Shown here in pieces: positions 10,400-22,859 of a stretch of DNA of 64,000 bases. The DNA is taken from assembly GCA_032622095.1 (NCBI GenBank), contig CP136061.1, positions 43,843,797-43,907,796 on the forward strand, given 5' to 3'. How positions within the stretch are numbered: the first letter of the stretch is position 1; every line of letters starts with the position of its first letter. Made by a program: the position numbers and the translations under genes. The stretch is from Siphonodentalium dalli (taxonomy: Eukaryota; Mollusca; Scaphopoda; Gadilida; Siphonodentaliidae). The notes below the pieces were generated by a model that worked only from the letters and a program-made list of their open reading frames with translations, had not been told where the DNA came from and ran no database searches.

Positions 10400-12220
10400 A
10401 TGATGCTATATCACACAATTGATGCCAGTAGTTGAACTCACACCGCACGTAAGTGGTACGTCCTATTAACGAGTAGACTAATTCAGTTCGCTTATACCAA
10501 GATCAAAACCAAAGGTGAATCACCAGGTATACACCATGAACATATGTAGATTGTCTCCAGTACCAAGAGACCTGGTGGGTGACATTAAGCTGTTTAATCT
10601 TACGTAAAAAATAAATTGGCATAATCGAAAACTACGCAGTTTTCGTGAGTGAGTCGATTTTTAATCGATGAACCACCGATTCGATGCCCGGAACTAGTGG
10701 ATTATATTCCCAATGGAAGTTTATACAGGGTTGCTCCATCATCTTTATGACAAGATAGTAATTTCCTAATAACTACCTCTGACTTGGTCGTCTAGACATG
10801 AAATCAAAGAACTCACAGAGCTACCAAACAAGGTTGAATGACGGCAGGTTGTCAAACTCTGATCTCTCATATAGCCAGGTCAATATATATGAGTATGCCA
10901 GAGCACAATGATATCGCATAGCTCACAGACACCATTCTCTTCATTCCCTATCTAGAAACCGACATCAGTCATAGACGAAATTCTCGAACAATGGACTGGT
11001 GTCAACCCAAATTAAGACCCAAATAGAGTACTCAGACACGCAGTCAGGTACATATTTTACAACCGACTAAACCGATATCACTCCATATCTACTAATTAAC
11101 TGACTAATTACCCAGACTTCAGCCGCCATGTGGGACCAGATCGACCTACCAAGACCATAAGGTTGGGTCAATTAATAGAATATTACCGCCTTGCTATAGG
11201 ATTAGTCATCCTTCGCCCCTAATAACTCGGGAAATATACAGCAAATGATTGATACGGTAGAATCATCCATCATCAGACGATATATCCTCTTGTCAGCAAG
11301 ATATTGTCTGAGACGGCTCAACGATCAGCATCGAAAGCAAGAGTTAATCCCCTTTGTGTGCGTCATGAGTTTGTGATGTAAATTGGTGCAGCGTTTCCAA
11401 TAAATGAGGACTGATTGTGCGATCTATGACATCATCTAAAGATTAATCAGAAATGAAAGGTTCCGTTACAATTTACAAAAGATGCAAGCAGAATGCTGGT
11501 GCACAACACTGGTTAGAATAGATAGATGTACAATAATCGCTCCCATGCAGTATTGTCGTCGAAATGTATCTGCTTATATAATTTCCCACCACGTGTGCCG
11601 ACACCTTGTATGCATCAACACAGGGTGGAATATAGTTACGCTGGAATATAGTTGCGCTGGAATATAGTCGCGCTGTACATTTGTATAATTATGTTAGAGT
11701 CAGACTGTAAAATCAGTCATTTCGTGAAAAGACTTAAACTGTCAGCTATCTCAGAGATTGCTTAACGTATATGGAATCTCTGGACGAAATATGTGAAGTG
11801 TGTTATGTTATCAGAAGAACCCATTGTCAATTTTGCTATTAATATATATTCATATAACGTGACAACGAACATTATAATATAACAAGAAGCGTAATTTATG
11901 ATCATAGTAAAACTGATGTGGCAGTGTGATTACATACTGTAGTTGATTAGCCTTGAATAATTTGTTTCGCGTGCGTGTACGTGGAAGACTTGTTCCGCTT
12001 ACCAACGGCTTGGTCAGGCGTGGGGGGGGAGTCTTATGATATTTTTCAAGACACAATGTCGGTGCCGGTAAAAAATGAGTAGTGCAATTATTTTCCTACT
12101 CTGAAATTTACTCATGTTTTTCCTAATTTAACCTAGTAAAGACTCTTACCTGCATTAATATATCATTCAGAACACATTTAGCTCCAAGTAGGGAGTCTGT
12201 ATATGGTCTGATAAATACAT
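10400..12220. other. Interior of the long-arm element, unassigned
   Basis: There is no open frame of note and no transposase motif. Only small local repeats are visible, including the 17-bp triplicate near 11630-11670. Confidence 0.4.
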
Positions 12221-12639
12221 CAATATGTTGTATGAGACCAAAGTTCAAGTTATGTGAAACGCTCCGATATGGTGATCAAATAGAAATGGAGAATAATCTT
12301 GCTCAAAGTAGATATTTTTACAAATATTAATCCAAATTTACAACACACACATTCATTCTTAGATATTAATTAAATGCAATGGCTTTCGATGGCGAAATCA
12401 TTTGCGTTGGTTTATCGCCGATAGTTGCGTCCCGAATCGTGTTGTAAATATTTTCAATTGCGCATAGTTCAAACGAAGTTTTCTATGTAGTTATATGGTC
12501 GTTTCTTTGAGATTTTCGACGATTTCAGTAGAATGTTGCATTCCTCCATTTGGCATAGCGCCTGAATATTAACTTATCAGTTTCACACACCCGCACAAGT
12601 CCATAATATGTCTTTAAATTATACAGGTATGGAATTAGA

Positions 12640-13389
12640 TTTTTGTGATTATAGGCACAGGTAGGCAGTGGATTTATGTTTCCAATAATATCAACACACT
12701 GTATTTCATATGAGGAATGATAAATTATTATTAAAATTTATTGATCATATATATGTAACATTACAAGTAATGCAAAATATAAAACTCTAAAAATATATAG
12801 TGGACCTGGCTTGACAGATAACTATCTTCCATATCTAACAAAATTTAATTAAAGTATACGGAAACAACTAAAGCAGGACCTCTATGGGATACAAACTATG
12901 CTGTGATGTTCTGGACGGTTGAGGTTACGTGCCAGTTATATGTGAACCCTGCTCGTTATCGTGGTCTGCATTCATGGGAAGATTGAAAATTAACACACGA
13001 GCCATTATGAACGAAGATTTAAGTTGGCGGCGAAGGATGGGGTCGAAATGATAGTTTGTTTCACAAAATAAAGTACCTATTTTAACATGATTGAAGCAGA
13101 TTGGCATAAAACTGTTTCTCGCCATTTATCAATGGTCAATATTCAATAGTTAATAATAACATTTTCGGTAAGGTACATAGCGGATACGCCACCATAAGTC
13201 ATCCTAACGAGTCTGGCACAAATCGCGGAATGAATTGTGATGCATGCAATGGGAGAGTACTTATATTCGTGTAAGTTACAAATGTATCATTGGAGTGATT
13301 TCCCAGTGCGAATCACCATATGCACGATTTTAATCTATCAATAATCATTAACGCCGTGATATGGCCAAGCGATACCCCTGCACGCAAAC
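12640..13389. other. Unassigned spacer between two large elements
   Basis: A segment at about 13085-13210 (TTGAAGCAG, TTTCTCGCCATT, then CCTAACG) resembles 60115-60225 in the same orientation, suggesting a low-copy dispersed repeat. Nothing else was recognised. Confidence 0.35.
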
Positions 13390-14170
13390 AAACTCAGAGT
13401 GGCTGAACCGTACAGACATTAAATCGGAATTCGCTTTCGCCAAGACGAAAAATTCTATTTTTAGAACGTAAATGCGACAGAAATATCACAACAACACCAC
13501 AAAACCAGGTTTCAGACGGACAGACGGTTGCACCACAGCTATAAACGTAAGTATATATAGACATTTGTCGATCGTAAGCGGGCTCCATTTGTCCATTTGA
13601 GCGAAGGACTCTTTTTAATAGATAAAAACGGCCTTTGATCACTTCAGAAAATATTTTTTTGCAAAATTTCCCTCTTCAAATGTCATTTTAATACATATAC
13701 AGCATATGTAGGAAATACCAATATATTGCAACGGAAAGGCCGTTATGTGTGCAACATATACTGACATGCCCTTGGCACGAGAGTATTCACAATCTGAAAG
13801 TAGAGACTATTTATTTGGACACCCCACTCGTCAGTCTCTGTACGCCTAGTTGTTTAAGTTGATGATCACTAGTTGCCAAAAATATGTACGTCAAGTTGTG
13901 ATGATGGTATTTGTGTGCAAAGACGAACCCATGAATTAGGTTTCCATATCAGACATACTCCGCCTCCCGATGGTCATCATTAACCTTCAATCCGATTTCT
14001 CGAACAAATTTGTTCTTAGTCAAGCACCGAACGTAACTATCTTTATCAATATATACCGTGCTGAAATATTTAAGTATATCTGAGATCTATTTTAAAATGC
14101 GTTATGACATTACTATTGTTTACATGATGTAGTTAATCGAAAAACATGGTACACAATTTTCCGGTAAGTA

Positions 14171-14286
14171 AACATAATATAATAATGTAGAATTAATCTT
14201 ATTGAAAAACATAATATAATAATGTAGAATTAATCTTATTGAAAAACATAATATAATAATTAGAATTAATCTTATTGAAAAACATA
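14171..14286. repeat. Three-copy 37-bp tandem repeat
   Basis: A unit containing AACATAATATAATAATGTAG and TTAATCTTATTG is repeated three times; the last copy lacks one or two bases. It lies in the interior of the 2.8-kb element. Confidence 0.9.
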
Positions 14287-14692
14287 AAACCTCAAGGCTT
14301 GAACGTTCGTTATCAGTTGACAGTGGAGTGATTTGTTTGTTTTTGTTTTTTGTTGTTGTTGTTAATTATTTAATTAATTTCTTCTACCGCCGTTATTACC
14401 TACACAAGGGTACCCCGAGTCATTACACAGAATGTGGTTTAAATCGGTCTCGGGGTCTGGGAGAAAAATCCGAACAGACAGACAGCTCCTATTATTTTAT
14501 ATCTATAGATAAATAATCCGTGCACGTGTAATGAGAGGTCCTTCATTTTAAGCCTGTCCCAGTGAAAACGACCGAATTCATTAGGAGATATCTATAAATC
14601 ACTAGGAGATATATGTTAATTTACGAGGATATACCTCTTAATCACTAGCAGATAGCTACAAATAGGGGATAAATAGAGGAACGGCGACCCAT

Positions 14693-14971
14693 CAAAAAGT
14701 AAGTCGCCCCACATAATACCCTCTATCTCCTGTGTTATTCATCTGATCGTGTTTTGAAGTAATGGGGAATATGGTAAGTGCAGTATACATTGCGGTTATT
14801 AATTATCCCGATGGTTTTATGACCTTCTTATTGTAGCTTCATTGGAAAATTTGCCATTTTAAAAATTCACACTTTCAACTTTGACCCTTAACGGAAACGT
14901 GTGTTGATGGGTAAATCGGACGAATAACACAGGAGATATAGGGTAATATATGAGAGGGGACTTATTTTGTT
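14693..14971. mobile_element. Short inverted-repeat element (MITE-like) nested in the 2.8-kb element
   Basis: AAAAAGTAAGTC and TCTCCTGTGTTATTC on the left are inverted on the right as GAATAACACAGGAGATA and GACTTATTTTG. Arms are about 55 bp and the centre about 160 bp. No target duplication was resolved. Confidence 0.6.
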
Positions 14972-15166
14972 AGGCGTTTAGTACGATCAACGATACTATG
15001 CCTTTAATTTGCTATTTTGTAAACAATATTTACTGGCAGTTTTTATGGAAATGTTGTAGAGTAATGTAGAATTTCGAGTAAAAATGCCAGCAAATGTTTA
15101 GGACAAAGAATTAGTTTTAAAATATATCAAAATCACAGGTGGGCCTGGACAAAATACGTCCATGTT

Positions 15167-15514
15167 TTGTCTAAAATGTGGGCATATATAAATAGTTCTG
15201 TGTTCAGGGACTTTTTGTGTGGGAGCGCTATCTACACCCAATTGTTTTGTGGTTTCAATATGAATCTTAATCGAACTACCAATGGGCAGGGTGGTGTTGG
15301 GAGGAATTTTCTCCAATCGTTTGTCTATGAGTCTCTGCCGGAAAATGAAGTTCCGGCCAGTCGATATACATGTAGTGATACCCAGGGGGCACTCGCAGTC
15401 ACGACTCCTTCGTCACATCACCGCAAATACAAGGCGATGGTACACATACAACCTGTAGTTTTTGTTATTAAATTCCCACGTATACACAATTTCATCACAG
15501 AATATAACATATAG
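15167..15514 (+). other. Unrecognised 115-codon open frame
   Basis: This open frame lies just inside the right arm of the 2.8-kb element. The protein has no motif I recognise and no transposase triad. It may be a chance frame or a fragment of the element's original gene. Confidence 0.15.
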
Positions 15515-16235
15515 CCCCCACCCCAAATACAGATTTGTTTCATGAGGAGTCGAATAAAAGTCGCTAAATGTTAATAGGAATACCTTTTTTGATTCAGAGA
15601 GAGTCTATTAGTTCAATGGCGTAACATTTCCAAGACATAGTTATGTTTAAATGGAAAGGAACATATCATTACTGTACGATTCCTGTACGATGTCGCAACT
15701 GGTGATTGTCGTCGTACACAACTAGGCGTACAGAGACTGACGAGTGGGGCGTCCAAATAAATAGTCTCTACTTTCAGATTGTGAATACTTTCGAGCCAAT
15801 GGCATGTCAATATATGTTGCACACATATCGGCCTTTCCGTTGCAATATAGTGGGATTTCCGTCAGATGCTGTATATGTGTTAAAATGACATTTAAAGAGG
15901 GAAGTTTTACGATAAAATTATTTTCTGAAGTGATCAAAGGCCGTTTTTATCTATTAAAAAGAGTCCTTCGCTCAAATGGACCCCCATTACGATCGGCAAA
16001 TGTGTACGTACACTATATAGTTACGTTTATAGCTGTGGCGCAACCGTCTGAAACCTGGTTTTGTGGTGTTGTTGTGATATTTCTGTCGCATTTACGTTCT
16101 AAAAATAGATTGTTTCGTCTTGGCGAAAGCGATTTCCGATTTAATGTTTGTACGGTTTAGCCACTGTGAAACTAAGCCAATGGTCACTTGATTTTGGTAA
16201 CCCAACAAACCTAAACCCATAGCTATTTCATTGTG

Positions 16236-16854
16236 TTTCATAATGGGGATCACATAATTCTGCTATTGGGCTCTCCATGGTGTTTTATAATGGTGATCAC
16301 ACAATTCTGCTATTGGACTCTCCATGGTGTTTTATAATGGGGATCACATAATTCTGCTTTTGGACTCTCCATGGTGTTTTATAATGGGGATCACATAATT
16401 CTGCTTTTGGACTCTCCATGGTGTTTTATAATGCGGATCACATAATTCTGCTTTTGGACTCTCCATGGTGTTTTATAATGGGGATCACATAATTCTGCTT
16501 TTGGACTCTCCATGGTGTTTTATAATGGGGATCACATAATTCTGCTATTGGACTCTCCATGGTGTTTTATAATGGGGATCACATAATTCTGCTTTTGGAC
16601 TCTCCATGGTGTTTTATAATGGGGATCACATAATTCTGCTATTGGACTCTCTATGGTGTTTTATAATTGGATAATATAATTCTGCTATTGGACTCTCCAT
16701 GGTGTTTTATAATGGGAATCACATAATTCTGCTATTGGACTCTCCATGGTGTTTTATAATGGGAATCACATAATTCTGCTATTGGACTCTCCATGGTGTT
16801 TTACAATGGGGATAACATAATTCTGCTATTGGACTCTCCATGGTGTTTTACAAT
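16236..16854. repeat. 47-bp minisatellite, about 13 copies
   Basis: The unit contains TGGACTCTCCATGGTGTTTT, ATAATGGGGATCACATAATT and CTGCTAT or CTGCTTT. Copies are very similar, differing mostly at CTATT versus CTTTT and in one shortened unit near 16660. High homogeneity indicates recent expansion or ongoing conversion. The 47-bp length is not a multiple of three and there is no continuous frame. It abuts the right side of the 2.8-kb transposon. Confidence 0.95.
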
Positions 16855-16979
16855 AAACATCTCCAAACTGGACACCATTCTGATCGACAACTGTGTTAGC
16901 TTTAGAAAGCCGATGTCGCCGTTACAAAGAGCGATCACAAATTCTCAATTATACCAATTAAGCAAGCAAGCTGACAACA

Positions 16980-17435
16980 CTAATATTCTTTAGCAGCAGT
17001 CCCAGGATGGTACTGCCATGACACATTCCATTTAAACGATGCGGTATGGAATGTTGTATGAATATTGATTTTGGGGATTCTGACCATGATTTTTGATGGA
17101 AATGGGTAGAACTTTGTTAGGAAGTAAGTAGCACAATGCTGTAAAGCTATGCTAGCTGACCCATTAACACCAGAGTTTATTACGTTCATCCAATTTGGCA
17201 GCCAAAAGAAAGCAATTACATGCACATTATATTCTGCTATATTAACGCCAAAACTACTCACAATGTGTCGATGGATTCGACTAATCCGCCCACCTACATG
17301 TATGACATACGTCATACATAGTTGGTAGAGCGGTTGGTAAATTCGGGACTGGCGGTGTTCAGCCATTTTCACAGAAATGAAACTTCTATGTATACTTATA
17401 ATAAACGCCGGGTTCGACGTATTACGTTGTTTCAT
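16980..17435 (-). other. Longest open frame of the window (151 codons), unrecognised
   Basis: The predicted protein is rich in Ile, His and Ser, with no signal peptide, zinc motif or catalytic pattern I can identify. It starts close to a stretch with AT-rich flanks and has no visible splice context. It may be a chance frame or a remnant of a mobile-element gene. Confidence 0.15.
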
Positions 17436-19227
17436 AATTTAATAATACATCGACGTATATCGAAGGCCGTGTGTCCGTCTAAGTGGTCCTGCTAATTAAC
17501 TCGGATATTTGTGGGTCCTACTATTTTGCTTTAATCTATAATATATAATATTTTGCTCTGGTAGCGCCAAGCGATGACAAGAAATTTCCGTCATTGTTCC
17601 CAAGTTCGCGGCCTTTGGCTATTCTGAACGAATTCGAGGAAAATACATTATATTTACAAACATAAGCAAAATAATTATGCGATGTAGAATGTTTAAATAA
17701 GTGAGCATCAACTATAGCGTTAAATTCAGACCCCGTCGCGGTTTAAACTTTGAAATTATGTTCGCTTGTGTTTCAGATCGGGTTTGTTCAATCTACCAAC
17801 GTAATGAATTAAAACTGAGTACACTATTATAATGACATCCATATGGAAGTAATGTTATTTTCTTTCTGCTCTGATCCTAAACCCAAGCTGACGATTCAGA
17901 CTATTGCTTATTCAAATGTACAGTATGCTGCAAATATGTTGTGTGATGACAATCTGTTTGGTCATAATTCCATGACTATTTCCAAAATTTTGTATATGCG
18001 TGTATGTGTTCGACGTTCGAATGCAAAGTTCACAATATATCTACCAAACCTTGTGCTTACATACTTCGCTATACAATAGATTATGAGTGGCGTTTATTGT
18101 TAAATGTGTTTTTAGTTGTAGCAGAGAGGCTAAACATGCACCATAACGTAAATGTTAGTGGTTGGGAGAGGCCGCGTAGATAACTGCTACACGTGTTTCG
18201 GTTTATTGAATTAGAGTCAAAGACGTTTTTGCGATAATTGGATAAACACACTTGATTTATATTCTATTAGCTGGTGGTGGTGTACATTTATTTACCATGC
18301 ATGCTACAAGTTCGAATTGTTCGGTGACATTTACTAAATAGAGCATGTCTTTTCGTTGAGTATGTGGGTATATATATAGCGCGAAGCGTCGTAAACTAAA
18401 TGCCAACCCCACTGGGCAATATACGGGAGTAATCAACTTCAAGCCATGCTCTATTTATTTTTTTAAATATCTAACCGACTGAGCCACCACATTTTAGTGT
18501 AGTCCAATGTGTAAAGTTACCTACCCAATACTGAATAGTCACAGAGACCATTCTTCGGGCCCGAACTTCAATTGGCAATGCACATGGCGAATTAGGTCAA
18601 CATAAGCCGATCTGCGATGGTGAAGCTGGTTTTAATCAAATTAAGCGCGGATAGATAATTATGACAACTTCGTGATATGACCCTGCAAGTACTGTAATAT
18701 TGCATCGTGCGACAACGCCTACGTTCCCTCAGTAGATCGTATTGGCCCGAGGGCTTTCATTTTAGCGGACAACAATGATCCAATTTTCTATCAAGTGGAA
18801 TACGTGGTTGTCTGGAAACATCAATGCCAAGCAAATATTGCAAAATGGTGGCGCCATTCCGTGCTCCCGAGCTACAGTGTTACCCAACTTTGATCTCCAT
18901 TGGACCAAATTGTGTCAAGACCCGAAGGTATTTGCTAATGGTTTCGAGAATTGTTTGGTAACTTCTGTATCTTAAACCAACAGAGGAAATTCTCACTTAA
19001 CACTCAGATTAATCCCCGGGGATCACAAATCTATCCAAGCAATCCGTTCAGCGCGAGAAGCGAGCATTTATGTCTGTCGCCCAAGAACCATGAACCTCCA
19101 TGGGACAAATAATAAGCACGCATATGATGGCATCTACTCATAATTGCTCCCTAGCGAGCCGCAGTGTTCGCCGACCGTCTAGTGAATTTCGATGGCCGAT
19201 ATTGTCATCGCCGTGTTCAAGTTTAGA
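17436..19227. other. Unassigned AT-rich stretch
   Basis: At about 18468-18490 the text CTAACCGACTGAGCCACCAC is the inverse of a SINE A-box region (GTGGCTCAGTCGG), so a short SINE head fragment may be present. The other open frames are short and unrecognised. Confidence 0.4.
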
Positions 19228-19666
19228 GGAATCATTGAACTAAATGGTTTCCCAGTGTTAACTTTTTAGCAACATTCACTGAATTGAAGCCTGCACGCCA
19301 CTCCAGAGTGATGATTACCCAGATAGATTGACACCAACTGATCACGAAAATGCAAGAGAAATCAGAGGTCATGTGTTTACTTTTAAAAATAATTCCCCAA
19401 ACGTACCACGTAGCCAAATTTTAACTGGAAAAACCCAGAACTACAGCATGTAGTTAAATAAATTTCCCGCTCACAAAAATGCATTCCCCATTAATTCACC
19501 AGTTCAAAATATTTAGATATGAGATACAAATCAAATAAACAAGAGTTCATCCTTTAACAATGTGACACATGTATCAGGTGAAGGCCATTCTTCGGTTTCC
19601 TTCACCTCTACCATTCCACGGTGCACTCGCTCCCCGACTGCGGAACACAGTAAGCTCCCTGATTCC
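19228..19666 (-). mobile_element. MITE copy with GGAATCA termini, copy 1
   Basis: This is an inverted relative of 44909-45371. Read on the minus strand it shares GGAACAC, GCGAGTGCAC, GTGAAGG, GAATGGCCTTCACCTGATAC, ATGTG and GATCAG with that copy in the same order. Both copies begin GGAATCA and end TGATTCC, giving short imperfect terminal inverted repeats that continue as CTAAATG or CTTACTG. Length is 439 bp against 463 bp in the other copy. No target duplication is clear here. Confidence 0.72.
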
Positions 19667-20735
19667 CAGAGGAAGGATTATGCCTGCGTGTTGAAAGGCT
19701 TCCATTCGCATTAATGCATGATTAAACCTACGATAAGAGGGACATGACAGTACGTGTATCCGCTTTGTCTCCGGTACTAGACTTACTCCATATATGGTTT
19801 ATCTTAAAGTCCAACAACGGATTCTTCATGTCCGGTTTAAACCTAGTTTAGGTAAACGTGTAGGTTTAAACGGCCGTTTTATCAGCTAAATCAGTGGCCA
19901 AAATCCGAGACCGCAGTTCTAAATGACGTATTATTCATCTAAGCATTAAAGTGTCTATATCGACAGCTAAAACAATCGTATCTGCTTAAATGCGAACCGC
20001 CGCGTTCTGTCGGCAGAGGAAATCGTTAATTACGACATTGTGTTGATTGGAAATGTGTACGCGAGAAGCTCTAATATCTGTAATGTGTGCGGAGATAAGT
20101 TGTTTTGATTTTCTTTTGTAAACTGTGATCATTTTATAATTTTTGCGTTTAATAACTTTAAGCCGGCACAAAAACATGTCATTCGACGATTCAGCTAAAC
20201 CCGGTTAGGGAGGCTAGGCCTTCGATTGAGAATCCGTATTTTCTGGACCGCGCTTTACATGAGTGGAGCTGTACATAATATCGATTGACGGCGTGTCAAC
20301 AAGGTGAAAGCGTCGGCTTGGTATTGACATGTCACAGATGATTCATTGTCACGCGGGGTTGTTATAACGCTTGTGCTTATTCGCGTTAATTGAGGGCGGG
20401 CTGATAAACATTATGTCGGTCTGCTTATGGTAACTTGGTAGTTTGATTGCATTCTAATATGACCGAATCAGCCAGCCACTGTACGACCACAAACGCCATC
20501 TTATGTAGACACGGTGTGGCTGGACCGTTAAGCGTGTAAGTTTAAACAAGGTGTTTAGTGGATTTGTTTAAACTGAGATAATGGAATTCTTTGTAGTAGG
20601 AAACGTCAACAATAACATGCTAGGAATCAAGAGACAAGAGACTCTCCTATTCGTTACATTTCATCCATATATATATGTTAGTTTAAAGCGCAAGGATACC
20701 GACTGGCGCAAACATATGACGCCGTTACGTAGTAC
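19667..20735. other. Unassigned stretch
   Basis: Repeated GGTTTAAAC-type motifs occur near 19835-19880 and 20540-20570 (GTTTAAAC several times). No longer repeat or coding signal was seen. Confidence 0.35.
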
Positions 20736-20738
20736 TAT

Positions 20739-20795
20739 GTTGATTGATTGAGGGTTTAACGTCGTTTTAGCCACTAGACCTTTGCACTAGACCTG
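20739..20795 (-). mobile_element. SINE 3'-end fragment
   Basis: TTGATTGATTGAGGGTTTAACGTC-type text followed by GTTTTAGCCACTAG resembles the 3' end of the SINE at 10078-10392 in the same minus orientation. Only some 50 bp remain. Confidence 0.5.
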
Positions 20796-20944
20796 TGTAG
20801 ATACATCAGACAGTGGATTAGATTAATACATAGAGCTATTACAAATAATAGGAATGTTTCCACTTGGAGTCAGGAATATAAGTACTAGAACTGACTTATG
20901 TGCATGCAAACTATACAACATATAAAAATAGGGCAAGCATACAT

Positions 20945-22462
20945 AATAAATAGACTGTGTTGCAGTAACTGGCTCAACTTAAGTGGATTGTTTGTGAGAA
21001 ACGGCTGCATCGGCAGTAGATATATCCATGGCCTTTGAGACATGTTCTGGGACAGGAATTATATCAGTTACGTCAAGTACTGTTGCTTGTGCCATACGAA
21101 TAGTGTTGGTCCGGCATCAGCACACTTAGTAGAAACAATAGCAGGGTATGTGACTGGTTGAATTGAAGGCCGAGCACCAACTATTTTCTTTGCATCGAAA
21201 TATGGTAGATGTTTCTCAGCCTAAAATCGTTGAATTTTGAATTCATAGGCCCATATGCGACATGAACGATCCATTACAGCATGTGGACCTTGACAGTTTC
21301 AGCACATTTTGGCTCAGTACAATTATTATGGTCATGACCAGAAAGAGCGCCCACATATAGTTTCTTTACTTTTACAATGTTCCTGACATTGACCATATAC
21401 CCCTGGCATTTATAATATATTAAGCGGTTGGGAACATATGTAGACAAATATATCTTCATATTTCCAACCTTCAATGCTGGCGAATGTTCGCGCCGATTGA
21501 AAGTCGAAAGATAACTATGTAAAGGAACGTTGATTCATCAACCGTCTCAGAAAATATGCGAACATCAGTAACTCCCTGTGGTGCCAACTCAGCCAATATC
21601 TCCGACTCGGAGATACCACAGGCTCCCAAAACTCCACAGCTACTATTCAATGTTGCGAGGGGCAACCGTGACTGGTGTTTGGGAAATAGCTGCAACAAAG
21701 CATCAGATTTAACTTTCTTTGAATATTCAATCAGGAAAGAGCCGGTTCTGATCGGTTTGACATATTTCAAATGCCCAGCGATACTTTGACGTGTCTTATC
21801 AATAACAAATACAAAAGGTATCTTAATAGTCGGGTCGACCCTAAGAACCTAGTTTGGAGAGAATACCTCGTCACCATTGGAACTAAGTGAGTCACCATGT
21901 TTACGAGCATGGTGTGGTTTCTTGTTTTGAGTTGCCATATAAAAAGCCAATAAATCGACTACCCTTCGAGTTTTAGTCGGGCCAAAGACTGGTACATAGC
22001 TGAAGCGGTGACCAGTTTAGCCAATACATGTAGCAGCCTCCAGGTACCCCCCCCCCCCCCAGAGTGAGACAGGCGTGTATCAACATTCAACAATCATCAG
22101 GACGAACACCAAAGAGACAGGAAATAACAGAATCCGTGAACAAACAGAAATAGTTCTCCAAATCTCAGACGAACAATACAACAGATAACAAAAATTAATA
22201 TAAAACAATGTGGAGAGGCGTGACCAGCCGCTTGATTGATCCGGTCAACTCCGCTACCCGTCTTGAAGAGATGTAGGACCAAAGTGGACCATCAACTAAG
22301 CCGTACCCGCAGATGGTATCCTCATGTGATACGGCCGTCCTAGTACCACCAAGACGCCTACACCACACCTCACGGGATGCACTGCGCGGCAAACATGGTG
22401 CCACATTAGGGGATTCTTACCCCTCGCAGTGGGGTGGTAGGCACATTCTATCCCGGGGCCAC
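20945..22462 (-). mobile_element. Decayed non-LTR retrotransposon copy (5' UTR plus ORF1), copy 2
   Basis: Same family and same strand as 6760-8345. The 5' UTR (22462 down to 21939) and ORF1 region align with copy 1, including GTGATACGGCCG, GGGGATTCTTACCC-type text and GGTGGAGAGGCGTGAC-type text. Similarity to copy 1 ends near 20950 on the 3' side, before any reverse transcriptase. A run of about 12 C bases at 22050 is private to this copy. Confidence 0.7.
20950..21938 (-). pseudogene. LINE ORF1 (gag-like) pseudogene, copy 2
   Basis: The better-preserved copy. It opens MATQNKKPHHARKHGDSLSS, and the N-terminal region includes KIPFVFVIDK and VKPIRTGSFLIEY. Then comes LNSSCGVL, a close match to the LNSSRGVI signature of Jockey/I-type ORF1 proteins, and EILAELAPQGVTDVRIF. 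A damaged zinc-knuckle region (YKCQGY, then GHDHNNCTEPKC) follows at about 21290-21420. The largest open pieces are 21471-21770 and 21274-21474, in two different frames, so at least one frameshift separates them. Product in life: RNA-binding ORF1 protein of a LINE particle. Pseudogene status is clear from stops downstream. Confidence 0.75.
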
Positions 22463-22499
22463 ACGCGGGCGCATTAGAGAGTAGGATACCATCTTGATT

Positions 22500-22582
22500 G
22501 TGGAATAACACTTTCGATCTTCAGGGAGAGGGGATACGATTTACATTTTGACGTGAAAATATAATAGAACGTGTTATTCCAC
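22500..22582. repeat. Hairpin with 12-bp perfect arms
   Basis: GTGGAATAACAC at 22500-22511 and GTGTTATTCCAC at 22571-22582 are exact inverted copies. The loop is 59 bp. It lies just outside the LINE 5' end. Confidence 0.7.
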
Positions 22583-22804
22583 ACTCATAATGTTACTCTC
22601 AGCACTACATCGTGACATCATTATGTTTGCGTCATGCGATATCCTTTCGCAGTTTAACAGAAAATACTGGAGGTGTTGTAGTTTTAAAAACAGTTAACTG
22701 TTCTGAGTAGCGTGCGATCTTCTCCTCTCGTACGATGAGAGAATTATTTTCACTCGGCTATATAGCGCCTCATAAAAACGATCCTCTGCATATCACTCGA
22801 GGAG

Positions 22805-22857
22805 AAAAACCGTAACTATTGTCTGTGTATAGCACTCGAAATGTTACGGTTTTGTAA
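22805..22857. repeat. Hairpin with AAAACCGTAAC arms
   Basis: AAAACCGTAAC and GTTACGGTTTT flank a 31-bp loop. Function unknown. Confidence 0.6.
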
Positions 22858-22859
22858 AT

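Larger units (their letters stand above)
9480..12620. mobile_element. Large element with long inverted arms
   Basis: About 350 bp at the left (9480-10035, excluding a SINE) is the inverse of 12228-12620 at the right. The shared text includes AAACTGATAAGTTA, ATCGGCGATAAAC, AAGATTATTCTCCATT and TTTGATCACCATATCGGAG. Identity is roughly 80 percent by eye. The interior, about 2.2 kb, shows no transposase. It contains a SINE (10078-10392), a three-copy 17-bp repeat GCTGGAATATAGTTGC near 11630-11670 and otherwise unassigned AT-rich DNA. Clear target duplications were not found. This is a fold-back or long-TIR element of unknown class. Confidence 0.7.
13395..16168. mobile_element. 2.8-kb element with 445-bp terminal inverted repeats and 5-bp target duplication
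   Basis: The arms 13395-13852 and 15718-16168 are inverted copies with very high identity (by eye over 90 percent). The element is bounded by a perfect direct repeat AAACT at 13390-13394 and 16169-16173. The termini read CAGAGTGGCT on the left and CACAGTGGCT on the right, seen from outside in. A 5-bp duplication plus a CAC terminus fits the Transib/RAG-like group best, and the right end equals the V(D)J heptamer CACAGTG. The target is not GC-rich as Transib targets usually are, and no transposase is seen inside. Class is therefore tentative; the element itself is secure. Confidence 0.8.

Noticed and set aside
16236-16854. A CRISPR-like array
   Set aside because: The 47-bp units are repeated whole with no variable spacer.
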